Shown: one piece after another, positions 18,535-25,055 of the stretch
Position numbering within the stretch: position 1 is the first letter of the stretch
Layout: each line of letters begins with the position of its first letter
DNA from: an uncultured Candidatus Saccharibacteria bacterium
GTDB taxonomy: Bacteria > Patescibacteriota > Saccharimonadia > Saccharimonadales > Saccharimonadaceae
DNA: 54,964 bases
NCBI GenBank assembly: GCA_938041005.1
Contig: CALHZJ010000114.1
Location: 1 to 54,964 of the forward strand
Direction of reading: 5' to 3'
Notes under the pieces: model-generated
Told to the model about the DNA's origin: nothing
What the model saw: the letters and a program-made list of their open reading frames with translations, nothing else
The model's database searches: none
Made by a program: the position numbers and the translations under genes

Positions 18535-18873
18535 ATAGTCTGCCTATAAGCCGGGTTCTGTCTAGGGCAATCATCTATCTAGTTTGCTTGTTGCCAAACA
18601 AATCAAGCGGTTATCGATCTGCGGACGGATAATCCTATTTGCAAATCTCCTTGCAGCCGACAGGGTTTACCTCTCGTCTATGTCGCCATAGACGACTGTG
18701 GGCTCTTACCCCACTCGTTTCACCTTTTCCCTCGTATATAAAATACGAAGGTAGTTTCGTTTCTGTGGCACTTTCCCTAGAGTTGCCTCCGGTCGCCGTT
18801 AACGACTGTCGTATCCTTCGCTGCCCGGACTTTCCTCTTAAGTATGACTTAAGCGATTACCTAACAGACTACA
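18535..18873 (-). ncRNA. rnpB: RNase P RNA
   Basis: This is the catalytic RNA that trims tRNA 5' leaders. On the minus strand the 5' domain has GAGGAAAGTCCGGGC (about 18840-18826) and the 3' end has ACAGAACCCGGCTTATAG, the two strands of the conserved P4 core region. P1 is formed by TAGTCTG (18871-18865) with CAGACTA (18542-18536), which sets the ends to within a few bases. Several further hairpins are seen between them, for example CGTCTATG/CATAGACG. At about 339 nt it has the size of a bacterial type A RNA. The ends are inferred from P1. Confidence 0.93.
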
Positions 18874-18879
18874 TGATAT

Positions 18880-18908
18880 ATTATAGCACTAAACCCTAGA
18901 CTTGTCTG
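18880..18908 (-). promoter_or_regulatory. Promoter of rnpB
   Basis: TATAAT (18885-18880, minus) lies 7 nt before the P1 5' strand. At 17 nt upstream CAGACA (18908-18903) is a partial -35 match. Confidence 0.55.
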
Positions 18909-19043
18909 TGGGCGCTAGATATTCCCCGCATAAATGCAAGGTGGGTGCTCGCAACTTATTGCCACGACAATAAATCATCATTAAAGCTCCCTATTGTATG
19001 ATGTTAGGAAAATCATACGCGCCCACGGATAAATCCAGGGTAT
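18908..19043 (-). ncRNA. Structured RNA of unknown class between the site-2 protease gene and rnpB
   Basis: An 8-bp helix GTGGGCGC/GCGCCCAC (19026-19019 with 18915-18908) closes a 119-nt multi-hairpin domain. On the minus strand GTATGAT pairs with ATCATAC, TTATTG pairs with CAATAA, and CCTTGC pairs with GCGGGG around a 6-nt loop. The last helix needs two G-U pairs on the minus strand and would be broken by C-A mismatches on the plus strand, so the RNA is minus-strand. A TATAAT at 19055-19050, inside the last codons of the protease gene, would start it near 19043. An ATGATG segment could pair alternatively with ATCATAC. It does not match 5S, SRP or 6S RNA as I know them. Confidence 0.6.
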
Positions 19044-19050
19044 GCCCCTA

Positions 19051-19695
19051 TTATACACCAAATATGTTCATAAATACACGCAAAATTGCCTGAATACAGC
19101 CCGACATAACCTGCCCGATTACATCAGAAAACAGCACAACTATAATCATCACCAAAAGAACACCATTTTGCTCAATTTTTTGCATAACACCTCTGACACC
19201 GTCTGGCGCTACGGCGTATAATATTCTAGACCCGTCCAGAGGCGGAATTGGTAGCATATTAAAAACAAAAAAACCCAGATTCACCGATACAGCGGTAGAA
19301 ATAATCAGCCCAAATATCGTAGACTGTACTGCCCCAGCGCTATTAATAACGTCACTAAACACTCCGACGCCAAACACAATAAAGGCGATTACTAAATTAG
19401 TAATTGGACCAGAAATAGCGACAAGAGCCGCCCCCCAATCGCCAAAACGGACTCTATTCGGATTAAACGGAACAGGCTTAGCTCCTCCGAAAACTGGAGC
19501 ATGCAACACCACCATTATCAGTGGAAGTAGTATAGTCATAAAAGGGTCGATATGCTTTATAGGATTAAGCGTCAATCTACCCTCTTCTTTCGCAGTATTA
19601 TCACCTAGCATGTATCCCATAAATGCGTGCATAGCCTCGTGAATAGTCATAGACAATAATATAACAACCAAAACTACTATTATTTCTAAAATCAT
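19051..19695 (-). CDS. Site-2 protease family (M50) membrane zinc protease
   Basis: The 214-residue polytopic protein begins MILEIIVVLVVILLSMTIHEAMHAF. HEAMH in the first helix is the HExxH zinc motif. The third ligand region is FNMLPIPPLDGSRIL (near 143-158), the NxxPxxxxDG motif of the family. At least five hydrophobic segments are visible and there is no PDZ domain, which places it with the short Rv/YwhC-like group rather than RseP. The substrate is unknown. TGCTATAAT (19703-19708) ends 7 nt before the ATG and there is no SD, so a leaderless message is likely. Confidence 0.9.
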   Translation of the reverse strand: MILEIIVVLVVILLSMTIHEAMHAFMGYMLGDNTAKEEGRLTLNPIKHIDPFMTILLPLIMVVLHAPVFGGAKPVPFNPNRVRFGDWGAALVAISGPITNLVIAFIVFGVGVFSDVINSAGAVQSTIFGLIISTAVSVNLGFFVFNMLPIPPLDGSRILYAVAPDGVRGVMQKIEQNGVLLVMIIVVLFSDVIGQVMSGCIQAILRVFMNIFGV

Positions 19696-19724
19696 AAGTG
19701 TTATTATAGCATCAATACACGATC

Positions 19725-19753
19725 TTGACTAATTACACAAATACCGCTACAAT
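19725..19753 (+). promoter_or_regulatory. Promoter of rpmB
   Basis: TTGACT (19725-19730), a 17-nt spacer and TACAAT (19748-19753) are present. The leader is about 34 nt and contains a GAGAG-type SD. Confidence 0.7.
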
Positions 19754-19793
19754 AATAAGGATTGTTATTAATAATAAAGTAAAGAGAGTGGAA

Positions 19794-19997
19794 ATGGCAT
19801 CACGATGTGATTTAACAGGCAAAGGCAAGCAGTATGGCAACAACGTCAGCTTCTCCCTGCGCCGCACTAAGCGTGTTTTCAAACCAAATCTTCAGAAGAA
19901 GACTTTTGTTGTTGACGGTCAAAAAATTACCATGACTTTAAGCACAAAAGCTATTCGCACCCTGAAGAAAAAAGGTATTTTGAGTGCAACTAACTAA
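19794..19997 (+). CDS. rpmB: 50S ribosomal protein bL28
   Basis: The 67-residue basic protein begins MASRCDLTGKGKQYGNNVSFSL and contains RRTKRVFKPNLQKKTF and STKAIRTLKKKGIL, the bL28 pattern. An in-frame TTG at 19725 lies in the -35 box, so the ATG at 19794 behind AAGAGAGTGG is the true start. Only one cysteine is left at the N-terminus, so a zinc-ribbon version is unlikely. The gene is monocistronic, bounded by its promoter and terminator. Confidence 0.94.
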   Translation: MASRCDLTGKGKQYGNNVSFSLRRTKRVFKPNLQKKTFVVDGQKITMTLSTKAIRTLKKKGILSATN

Positions 19998-20024
19998 TAA
20001 GTAATCGCTAAATCAAATTTTAAT

Positions 20025-20059
20025 AAAATAACTCCGATTGTATTATCGGAGTTATTTTT
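20025..20059 (+). terminator. Terminator of rpmB
   Basis: A 14-bp perfect stem AAAATAACTCCGAT/ATCGGAGTTATTTT with a 6-nt loop and T-run follows rpmB. The symmetrical A/T flanks allow it to work for the convergent MBL gene too. Confidence 0.88.
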
Positions 20060-20077
20060 AATTCAATGAGAAAGACT

Positions 20078-20716
20078 CTAACTTTTCGATATTTGAACAA
20101 CCGTTAAATTATCTGGCAGATCCGTTATTTTCTTTAACTTCCACTTTGAGCCAGCCTCAACAACTGGAGCTCCTAGGTTCTTTACAAACTCATCCACACC
20201 ATCCTGTGGAACTTCATAATGCAAAGTAGCATCACTGTAATGCACCGGAATCACCACCTTAGGGTCTAACTGACGAATTATTGAAGTCGCTCCTATTGCG
20301 TCTAACGTATACCCATTTCCACCGACAGGTAATATTGCAAAATCAACAACACCTATATTTTCGAGCTGATCATCAGTTAGTTTATTCTCAATATTACCAA
20401 CAACCACCCCCTTAGCTTCACCAATCGTAATTTTATATATTGTAGATCTTTTAACATCATCTGCGGTGTCGATATGTCGGCGCGCCGGAATTCCTAATAA
20501 TGAGATGTCTCCGACTTCATATTCACCTGGGCCCGAAAATAGTAGTCTTGGTGTAGAATCCACAACAGCAAACCGATCCTCCGTAACCACTTCTACGTCA
20601 TTATTCACAGAAACATTTTTTCCTCCGACAATCTCTAAATTCGGATCAAATACCACACGAAGTTTCTTTGTAGTAATAATAACAGCATTTGCTCCTTTAT
20701 ACTCTATTTCAAACAT
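20078..20716 (-). CDS. MBL-fold protein (UlaG-like group), catalytic motif degenerate
   Basis: The 212-residue protein has the alternating beta layout of the Lactamase_B_3/UlaG group: IEYKGANAVIITT, RLLFSGPGEYEVGDI, VVVGNIENKLTD, VDFAILPVGG, and KVVIPVHYSD (near 165). The HxHxDH metal motif expected after the second strand block is absent, and only the later VIPVHY histidine remains. It may therefore be a non-hydrolytic member or bind metal differently. It has a clear AAAGGAG SD and starts 2 nt after the upstream wHTH gene, so the two are one operon. Function unknown. Confidence 0.75.
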   Translation of the reverse strand: MFEIEYKGANAVIITTKKLRVVFDPNLEIVGGKNVSVNNDVEVVTEDRFAVVDSTPRLLFSGPGEYEVGDISLLGIPARRHIDTADDVKRSTIYKITIGEAKGVVVGNIENKLTDDQLENIGVVDFAILPVGGNGYTLDAIGATSIIRQLDPKVVIPVHYSDATLHYEVPQDGVDEFVKNLGAPVVEAGSKWKLKKITDLPDNLTVVQISKS

Positions 20717-20718
20717 AC

Positions 20719-21312
20719 CTACTCCTTTCTCATTATATTTTCCGTATCTACTAATACAGAGTGCTTATTTCTTATAATGTCCATTATAAACCTATCTTTG
20801 ACACTCATCCTATAATAGAAATCATCATAAGATATTACGGCATAATTTATCTCTATTTTTCTATCTTTTTCGATTTTTTTAACAAGATTTTTTATAGTTA
20901 CGGCAGACATGTCATCACCAACTAATAGCAGGTCAACAGAAGAGCTTGATCCGACCACTAATTTTCCCGAAATAATAGCCAGCCTTAAACCTCTCATTCT
21001 TCCTAAAGAATCTTTCCAGGAAACGCCACTCACAGTACTCATGCCGCCTTCTGTATTTTTATCTGAGAATATAGCTGCAAGCGGCTTAATGTAAGGATAG
21101 TCTTCATTTACGCTATAGTACAGTTTATTATCAATAGCATCCTGTTGCACTATACCGACAGACACCATATTAGCTAGCTCTCGACGAACGGAGTTTATCT
21201 GTTCATCAATCATTCTAGTAATCTCTCTCACGTAAAAGGACTTCTCTGGGTTATTCAGAAAAAGATGTAATAATTTTACCCTAGTTTTTGAACCAAATAA
21301 TGAATCAATCAT
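20719..21312 (-). CDS. Winged-helix protein with nucleotidyltransferase-like C-terminal domain
   Basis: The 197-residue protein begins MIDSLFGSKTRVKLLHLFLNN. That and SFYVREITRMIDEQINSVRREL (about 25-46) form an ArsR-like winged helix. The C-terminal half (GKLVVGSSSSVDLLLVGDD, about 112-130) resembles the GSxxxxxxDlll strand of MNT-type nucleotidyltransferases, but the catalytic acid pair is not clear, so it may be sensory only. This architecture is known among transcription regulators of archaea and CPR bacteria. An extended TGTTACAAT ends 9 nt before the ATG. It is first in a two-gene operon with the MBL protein. Confidence 0.65.
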   Translation of the reverse strand: MIDSLFGSKTRVKLLHLFLNNPEKSFYVREITRMIDEQINSVRRELANMVSVGIVQQDAIDNKLYYSVNEDYPYIKPLAAIFSDKNTEGGMSTVSGVSWKDSLGRMRGLRLAIISGKLVVGSSSSVDLLLVGDDMSAVTIKNLVKKIEKDRKIEINYAVISYDDFYYRMSVKDRFIMDIIRNKHSVLVDTENIMRKE

Positions 21313-21336
21313 TGTACTATAATTGTAACATATTTT

Positions 21337-22239
21337 TTACTTACTATCTAATACTCGAGATAAATATTGTTCACACGAATGAACATCTCCCCATTCAATA
21401 AATGGGTTTCGTCTAAACCACGTCAGCTGACGTTTTACTAAGTTTACGTCGCTAACAATAAACTCCTGAATAGCCTGATCTTCGTCTATTTCTTTCTCGA
21501 TTAATTTCTTAATAATAGGATAAACATTACCTGTCATAGCCTCATTACACCACCCGGTATTATTGACTAATCCTATTGTTTCTTCTACAACACCATCCTT
21601 GAACATTTTTTTTGCTCTATCTGTAATCCTTCGTTTTAATAGCTGTTTCTCTGTAGTAATTCCGACAACGATGGTATTATTCAATGGAGCCTCCAGTCCA
21701 GACGGCTTTTTATAAGCTCGCTCAATAGCTCTAACTAGATATCTTTTATTTTTACTATTCTCCGGCAAGACTACATCGTGATTGACGCAGTATTGCTGAA
21801 GTTCAGATATTGTCATTTCTTGTAAGTCAGTTCTCTTTTCTTTGCTGGATTTAGCTCCAAACTGAAAATCAAATATAACAGAATCAATATACAACCCTGT
21901 TCCACCAACAAGAAATGGAATATTTCCTCGACTTCGGATTTCTTTAATCTTTTGACAGGCATAGTCCTTAAATTGCGACACACTAAAAGAATCTCCTGGA
22001 TCTACTAAGTCAAGACCCCAATGAGAGACCCTCTGCCGTTCACTCAAAGAAGGCTTAGCTGTCCCAATATTCATACCACGATAGACAGTCCTACTATCAG
22101 CGCAAATTATCTCTCCTCTATACTTCTTTGCTAATTGTATAGCTAATGATGTTTTGCCACTAGCAGTAGGACCAATAATTACAATTAGCGGTAGGCGATC
22201 TTCATCAACGCCATTATCCAATTTTATAAACCCATCCAA
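21337..22239 (-). CDS. miaA: tRNA dimethylallyltransferase
   Basis: The 300-residue enzyme transfers an isopentenyl-type group from DMAPP to A37 of tRNAs that read UNN codons. The P-loop is IVIIGPTASGKTSLA (near 20-33), followed by EIICADSRTVYRGMNIGTAKPS, the DSxQxY-type region with R for Q. HWGLDLVDPGDSFSVSQF and PFLVGGTGLYIDSV are also present. The C-terminal part ends with RQLTWFRRNP. The start is a TTG at 22239 behind AGGA; no ATG is in frame nearby. It begins 11 nt after thrS, so it is co-transcribed with it. Note that an isoprenoid donor pathway is not visible in this window. Confidence 0.93.
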   Translation of the reverse strand: MDGFIKLDNGVDEDRLPLIVIIGPTASGKTSLAIQLAKKYRGEIICADSRTVYRGMNIGTAKPSLSERQRVSHWGLDLVDPGDSFSVSQFKDYACQKIKEIRSRGNIPFLVGGTGLYIDSVIFDFQFGAKSSKEKRTDLQEMTISELQQYCVNHDVVLPENSKNKRYLVRAIERAYKKPSGLEAPLNNTIVVGITTEKQLLKRRITDRAKKMFKDGVVEETIGLVNNTGWCNEAMTGNVYPIIKKLIEKEIDEDQAIQEFIVSDVNLVKRQLTWFRRNPFIEWGDVHSCEQYLSRVLDSK

Positions 22240-22250
22240 TTAGCTTAATC

Positions 22251-24062
22251 CTACAAGGACTTTATATACTCAGCAAGCTGCTCCAACGATATTTTTTCTT
22301 CGCCAGATTGCGTGCGAACACTAACCTCGTTAGCTTCCATGTCCTTTGGTCCTACGATAAGTTGAACAGGTATCTTCATAGAGGTAGCTTCCCTAATCTT
22401 CTTGCCTAATGATTCATTTCTAGAATCTATTGTAAATCTTACATCGTTATATCTAACTGGCTCCATGAGGGTAATGTCTGATAATATAGTTGTTATTTTA
22501 TCAACATATTCTAACACTGTGTCGTTAATCGTCAAAATACGAACCTGTTCTGGAACCGCCCAAAACGGAAACCATCCGCCAGTGTGTTCTATAAATACAC
22601 TCAAAAATCGCTCGACCGACCCCAATAAGGCACAGTGAATCATAACTGGTGTTGTAAAATTGCCATCATTATCCGCATACTCCAAACCAAACCTTTGTGG
22701 TTGCACGAAATCTAGCTGCACAGTTGCAACTTGATGTTCACGGCCGATTGCATCCGTTGCCATAAAGTCAATCTTTGGACCATAAAATGCCGCCTCACCC
22801 TCTTGTTCAAAATAGTCCAAGCCTACTTTCTCAACAGCAGACTTTAACTGGTTCTGTGCGGAATCCCATAAGCTAAGGTCGCCTAAATACGAATCAGACT
22901 CGTCACGATAGCTTAATCTAACCCTGAGCTTCATATTGATTGAGCCATATAACTCACGAGCAGCAGATAGCAAATTATTAATCTCGCCTTCAATCTGATC
23001 AGTACGACAAAATATATGACTATCATCTTGTGTTAATGAGCGTACGCGATTTAACCCGCCTAACTCACCAGTTTTTTCGTCACGATAATCTGTTGTCGTC
23101 TCCAAGTACCTTACCGGCATATCACGATAACTTCGCGGTCGTGAGGCGAAAATTTGCGTATGATGCGGACAATTCATGGGCTTAAGAGCCATCTCATCAC
23201 TAGTTTCTTGGCTTTTAACTAAAAATAATTCCTCTCCAAACTTAGCCCAATGGCCCGATGTTTCATATAGATCTTTTTTCGTAATATGAGGAGTCCAGAC
23301 CTTTTCAAAGCCAAACTTCTGTCTCAGCTGGTTCGAATATTGAGCCACTATATCTCGTAAAATCGTACCGCGAGGAGTAAACAAAGGCAAACCAATCCCT
23401 ACCAGAGGAGAGGTCGTATATAGATCAAGCTCCTTGCCTAACTTGCGATGATCTCGCTGTTTTGCAATTTCCAATCTATTAAGATATTCATCCAGCTCTT
23501 CCTGCGTAGCAAACGCTACACCATATATTCGCTGCATTTGTGGATTATTCTCATTGCCTCGCCAATATGCTCCAGCTGTCTTAGTAAGCTTAAATGCGCC
23601 AACTTTTCCAGTACTGTCCACATGTCCACCCCTACACAAATCGGTGTAATCACCCTGAGAATACAAAGAAACAGTCTCGACTTTACTATCGCCATCAGAC
23701 ACAGATCCCATTTTTTCTCCAGCTAATTCGCTAGCAACGGTAGTACCGGATCTTTTGAGGTCATTCAGTAGTTCCACCTTAAATGACTGATCTCCCTTTA
23801 TAGCCCAATCAATAGCCTCTTCTACCGACACGTCGCGCCTCTCAAACGGATAATCAGCCGCTACAATCTTTCGCATCTCCTCTTCTATCTTCGGAAGATC
23901 AGCTTCAGAAATTGTCCCGTTGTCAAGATAAATATCATAGTAAAAACCATTGTCGATAGCTGGACCCACGCCGAATTTCGCCTGAGGCCATAAATGCTGA
24001 ATAGCCTGTGCCATAATGTGCGCTAGACTGTGTCTCATAAATTTTAGTTCTTCTTCACTCAT
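22251..24062 (-). CDS. thrS: Threonyl-tRNA synthetase without TGS domain
   Basis: The 603-residue enzyme charges tRNA-Thr. The N2 editing domain begins at once with RHSLAHIMAQAIQHLWP (HxxxH) and includes DLCRGGHVDSTG near 140. Class II motifs follow: motif 2 around RYLETTTDYRDEKTGELGGLNRVRS, and zinc ligands in MNPKPMNCPHH-like KPMNCPHHTQIF. A late HCALLGSVERFLSVFIEH is motif 3, and the anticodon-binding domain is at the C-terminus. Compared with the usual ~640 residues, the N-terminal TGS domain is absent. TGGTATAAT (24069-24074) ends 6 nt before the ATG and there is no SD, suggesting leaderless initiation. Confidence 0.96.
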   Translation of the reverse strand: MSEEELKFMRHSLAHIMAQAIQHLWPQAKFGVGPAIDNGFYYDIYLDNGTISEADLPKIEEEMRKIVAADYPFERRDVSVEEAIDWAIKGDQSFKVELLNDLKRSGTTVASELAGEKMGSVSDGDSKVETVSLYSQGDYTDLCRGGHVDSTGKVGAFKLTKTAGAYWRGNENNPQMQRIYGVAFATQEELDEYLNRLEIAKQRDHRKLGKELDLYTTSPLVGIGLPLFTPRGTILRDIVAQYSNQLRQKFGFEKVWTPHITKKDLYETSGHWAKFGEELFLVKSQETSDEMALKPMNCPHHTQIFASRPRSYRDMPVRYLETTTDYRDEKTGELGGLNRVRSLTQDDSHIFCRTDQIEGEINNLLSAARELYGSINMKLRVRLSYRDESDSYLGDLSLWDSAQNQLKSAVEKVGLDYFEQEGEAAFYGPKIDFMATDAIGREHQVATVQLDFVQPQRFGLEYADNDGNFTTPVMIHCALLGSVERFLSVFIEHTGGWFPFWAVPEQVRILTINDTVLEYVDKITTILSDITLMEPVRYNDVRFTIDSRNESLGKKIREATSMKIPVQLIVGPKDMEANEVSVRTQSGEEKISLEQLAEYIKSL

Positions 24063-24122
24063 ATCAATATTATACCACGCTCCTTGATAGTAGGTATCTG
24101 TTATGATAATATTATTATATCT

Positions 24123-24199
24123 GGGCGATTAGCTCATTTGGCTAGAGCGCTTCATTGACGTTGAAGAGGTGAGAGGTTCGAATCCTCTATTGCCCACCA
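24123..24199 (+). tRNA. tRNA-Val (anticodon GAC)
   Basis: A complete 77-nt cloverleaf is present. The acceptor is GGGCGAT, the CTTCA/TGAAG anticodon stem has loop TTGACGT (GAC), the T-loop is TTCGAAT, and CCA is encoded. A TATTAT box (24110-24115) ends 7 nt before the mature 5' end, so the primary transcript may need little or no 5' trimming. A terminator follows 16 nt later. Confidence 0.95.
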
Positions 24200-24215
24200 G
24201 ATACGACAATTGTAT

Positions 24216-24249
24216 AACTCTTTATCAGTTACTGATGAAGAGTTTTTTT
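24216..24249 (+). terminator. Terminator of tRNA-Val
   Basis: AACTCTT-ATCAG pairs with CTGAT-AAGAGTT, with one internal T/G opposition and a 3-nt loop, followed by TTTTT. Confidence 0.85.
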
Positions 24250-24304
24250 AATGTCGTAAAGGAGTATAGAAAATGACCAAACCTACACGTTTGCCATGCA
24301 GACC

Positions 24305-24333
24305 TTGACTTTATTCAATAAGTATGTTAGAAT
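24305..24333 (+). promoter_or_regulatory. Promoter of the 41-codon small gene
   Basis: TTGACT (24305-24310), a 17-nt spacer and TAGAAT with an extended TG (24328-24333) are present. The -10 ends 7 nt before the ATG at 24341. Confidence 0.7.
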
Positions 24334-24340
24334 TTAAAGT

Positions 24341-24466
24341 ATGAGTAAACATGACTCGCCTAGTTTAGGCACAAAAAAGCCACAACACTGTTCTTTATTG
24401 AGCAAGGCAAAAATTCACTACGAATATAATAAGAAGATCAACGAAGAAAGATCTATACTTAATTAA
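24341..24466 (+). CDS. 41-residue basic small protein, unknown
   Basis: The reading frame MSKHDSPSLGTKKPQHCSLL... ends RSILN and is rich in Lys and Ser. It is exactly framed by a good promoter and a terminator and does not overlap another gene. There is no SD; the predicted transcript starts on the ATG, as for other leaderless genes here. It is not recognised. Alternatively the transcript could be a small RNA with a chance ORF. Confidence 0.5.
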   Translation: MSKHDSPSLGTKKPQHCSLLSKAKIHYEYNKKINEERSILN

Positions 24467-24485
24467 GTTTCCAGACTCACAGAGC

Positions 24486-24518
24486 AATCGCCTCTATAAT
24501 GAGGCGATTTTTATTTTA
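24486..24518 (+). terminator. Terminator of the small gene
   Basis: A 9-bp stem AATCGCCTC/GAGGCGATT with loop TATAAT is followed by TTTATTTT. Confidence 0.85.
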
Positions 24519-24569
24519 CACAGCACTTTTCCACTGGATTTTTTTATAGTTGTATGTCAATATATTGAT

Positions 24570-25055
24570 ATGATATGCATAAAATGTTTTCACGAAAAAA
24601 CCCACGTAACAAATTCTCGTCAAAATAAAAAATACCCAATAACCTGGCGTAGACATATATGCGACCAATGCGGTTATTCTTTTACAACCTACGAAAAGCC
24701 TGTGATTTCCCTCGTTGTCATATCACAAGATGGCGAGAAAAATAATTTTTCTATAGGAAAACTGATACTTAGTATTGCGCAAAGTTTTAATCATAACGAA
24801 AAATTAGCAGGCTCATATAGCTATGACTTGGCCAATACTATACAAGATAAATTAATACACCTACAAAACAAACCCGCGATATCATCTCAACACATCGCCG
24901 AAATAACACACTCAACATTACAGAATTTCGACCAAATAGCCGCACTGCAATACGCAGCACAACATAATCTTATAATCTCTCAGAGAAAGAGGCGTCGCGG
25001 TCGTCCTTCTTTTTCTTATTCTGAGCACGATTTTGATCATTCATCTCTACGGTAG
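24570..25055 (+). CDS. nrdR: NrdR-like zinc-ribbon/ATP-cone regulator
   Basis: The 161-residue protein has the NrdR layout. The zinc ribbon uses C3, C6, C31 and C34 (MICIKC ... HICDQCGYSFTTYEKP, with WRRH in the middle). An ATP-cone follows (NFSIGKLILSIAQSF from about 60). The C-terminal tail RKRRRGRPSFSY is basic. NrdR represses ribonucleotide reductase genes according to the dATP/ATP level. The sequence is divergent from the common MRCPFC start, so the exact target is unsure. Its last 86 nt overlap, in antisense, the 3' end of the convergent glycosyltransferase gene. No nrd gene is in the window. Confidence 0.82.
   Translation: MICIKCFHEKTHVTNSRQNKKYPITWRRHICDQCGYSFTTYEKPVISLVVISQDGEKNNFSIGKLILSIAQSFNHNEKLAGSYSYDLANTIQDKLIHLQNKPAISSQHIAEITHSTLQNFDQIAALQYAAQHNLIISQRKRRRGRPSFSYSEHDFDHSSLR

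Noticed and set aside
18908..19026. 5S rRNA, SRP RNA or 6S RNA
   Set aside because: The size of about 119 nt and the closed ends suggested 5S, but the conserved 5S loop C (CCGAAC region) is missing. The SRP GGAAGGAAGCAG-type loop and the 6S single-hairpin layout are also absent.
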